From contig NZ_BMDZ01000007.1 in assembly GCF_014636235.1 (NCBI RefSeq), positions 55,181 through 119,180 on the forward strand: a stretch of DNA of 64,000 bases, read 5' to 3'. Positions 63,494 to 64,000 of the stretch are shown here, piece after piece. Position 1 is the first letter of the stretch. Each line of letters opens with the position of its first letter. The notes below the pieces were generated by a model. It saw nothing but the letters and a program-made list of their open reading frames with translations, was not told where the DNA came from and searched no databases. Position numbers and translations under genes: made by a program. This DNA comes from Tistrella bauzanensis. GTDB lineage: Bacteria; Pseudomonadota; Alphaproteobacteria; Tistrellales; Tistrellaceae.

Positions 63494-63586
63494 AGTGTTG
63501 CCGAGGTCGTGGAAGCGGTGCGCGAGCGCTTCCACGATCCCTGTGCCACCGCCGGTGATGAGGGTGGTGTTTCCTGTCGTCTTCAA
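63494..63586 (-). pseudogene. N-terminal fragment of a short-chain dehydrogenase
   Basis: From TTG at 63586 the minus strand reads LKTTGNTTLITGGGTGIVEA and LAHRFHDLGNT, the start of a DltE-type SDR (TGGGxGIG, last Gly now Val). After about 31 residues the similarity ends abruptly. The rest of the enzyme is missing and the following sequence shows no SDR motif, so this is a relic. Confidence 0.65.
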
Positions 63587-63678
63587 AGGAAGGCCCGTGC
63601 CAGAGTGGCGGTTGAACGTGGCCGCTTGACCGGGGGCGAGCGTTTGCCCGCGCGCCTCGATGGCATCAGGGGGAAGGA

Positions 63679-63951
63679 TCAGAGCCGACCCGCGGCAAGC
63701 AGTTCGCGGGTGCGCTTCAGCGTCGACAGCAGGGCGGATCTGTAGCCCTCCTCGCTGTCGAACTGCTGCTGCTCGGCCTGCTCCTCGGGTCCGTCGGGCG
63801 TCTTGCCGCGCAGGCCGATATAGCAATAGAACCGAAGGTGCAGCGCACCGGCGTCATCCTCGAACAGTTCGTTGATGATCGCGCCTTCGCGTGGGGGGAT
63901 GTCCCGGTCATTGTTGAAAAAAGGGAGAGCGGCGTTGCTCGCCTTGAGCCG
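63679..63951 (-). pseudogene. 5'-truncated ORF of unknown family
   Basis: An open frame of 90 codons ends at 63679 with a sensible protein: FFNNDRDIPPREGAIINELF, then GALHLRFYCYIGLRGKTPDG and the charged helical tail STLKRTRELLAAGRL. No ATG/GTG start with a ribosome site precedes it before a stop codon at 63952-63954. The upstream part is probably cut off by the insertion whose edge lies near 63945. I do not recognise the family. Confidence 0.5.
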
Positions 63952-63991
63952 TTAGGCTCGGGGTGTCGAATCCTCAAAGGAAAGCAACGCC

Positions 63992-64000
63992 ATGAAAAGG
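63992..64000 (+). CDS. Start of a gene cut by the window edge, possibly an IS transposase
   Basis: ATG AAA AGG at the last nine bases follows a good ribosome site (AAAGGAAA at 63976-63983). MKR is the usual start of IS3-family OrfA. A GAGCC/GGCTC stem lies 45 bp upstream. With only three codons visible this is a suggestion. Confidence 0.3.

Overview
The window is a contiguous stretch of a GC-rich (roughly two thirds G+C by eye) alphaproteobacterial chromosome. The evidence is a MucR-type zinc-finger regulator, the order ubiquinol-cytochrome c chaperone / DUF177 / rpmF / plsX / fabH / ihfA / MerR, the long glyA-nrdR-ribD-ribE-ribB-ribH-nusB-thiL run, and rplM-rpsI. Gene content and codon habit would fit a Rhodospirillales/Tistrella-like organism, but that placement is inference. 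No CRISPR array, rRNA, prophage or complete insertion sequence is present. One tRNA (Pro, anticodon GGG) is present.

Layout. 0-10 kb: a LysR gene, rpsI and rplM, a three-gene run (enoyl-CoA hydratase, CoA-binding protein, O-acetylhomoserine sulfhydrylase MetY), a histidine phosphatase, azoreductase divergent from a LysR gene, a flavin-reductase-like gene, and an AraC/SDR pair. 10-14 kb, minus strand: four consecutive signalling-type genes, namely a receiver domain protein, an Hpt domain fused to a CutA domain, an HD phosphohydrolase and a nucleotidyltransferase. 14-30 kb, minus strand: mostly housekeeping, including fatty-acid/phospholipid initiation, ihfA, riboflavin synthesis, nrdR, glyA and rpiB. 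30-39 kb: mucR, an HxlR-controlled GST/NTF2/tautomerase operon, a patatin, the RNA cyclic phosphodiesterase ThpR, a large protein that looks like a degenerate nucleotide cyclase, and a quinone oxidoreductase. 39-45 kb: an AraC regulator divergent from a TonB receptor broken by frameshifts, a frameshifted DUF2218 gene, two 2-oxoglutarate/Fe(II) dioxygenases (one AlkB) and pyruvate kinase. 45-58 kb: a CDF metal transporter, a membrane PQQ dehydrogenase, ilvD, a zinc alcohol dehydrogenase, DUF763 plus GST, a thioredoxin-reductase-like protein with an Rrf2 regulator, and a LysR-controlled oxidoreductase pair. 58-64 kb: metA, a second PQQ dehydrogenase, then a thiolase flanked by gene debris (SDR and Old Yellow Enzyme fragments and a truncated ORF). 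The right edge probably enters an insertion sequence.

How parts work together. MetA carries Glu111, the acetyl-CoA-specific residue, so its product O-acetylhomoserine matches MetY at the other end of the window. The riboflavin genes lack an active GTP cyclohydrolase II: the C-terminal half of the RibB protein has lost its zinc cysteines (RibBX type), so RibA must be elsewhere. The four-gene cluster at 10.2-13.7 kb is the best candidate for an undescribed system. Its nucleotidyltransferase and HD proteins are the two enzymatic activities of GlnD split into two genes, and its CutA domain belongs to the family that shares the PII trimer fold, here tied to a phosphorelay Hpt domain and a receiver.
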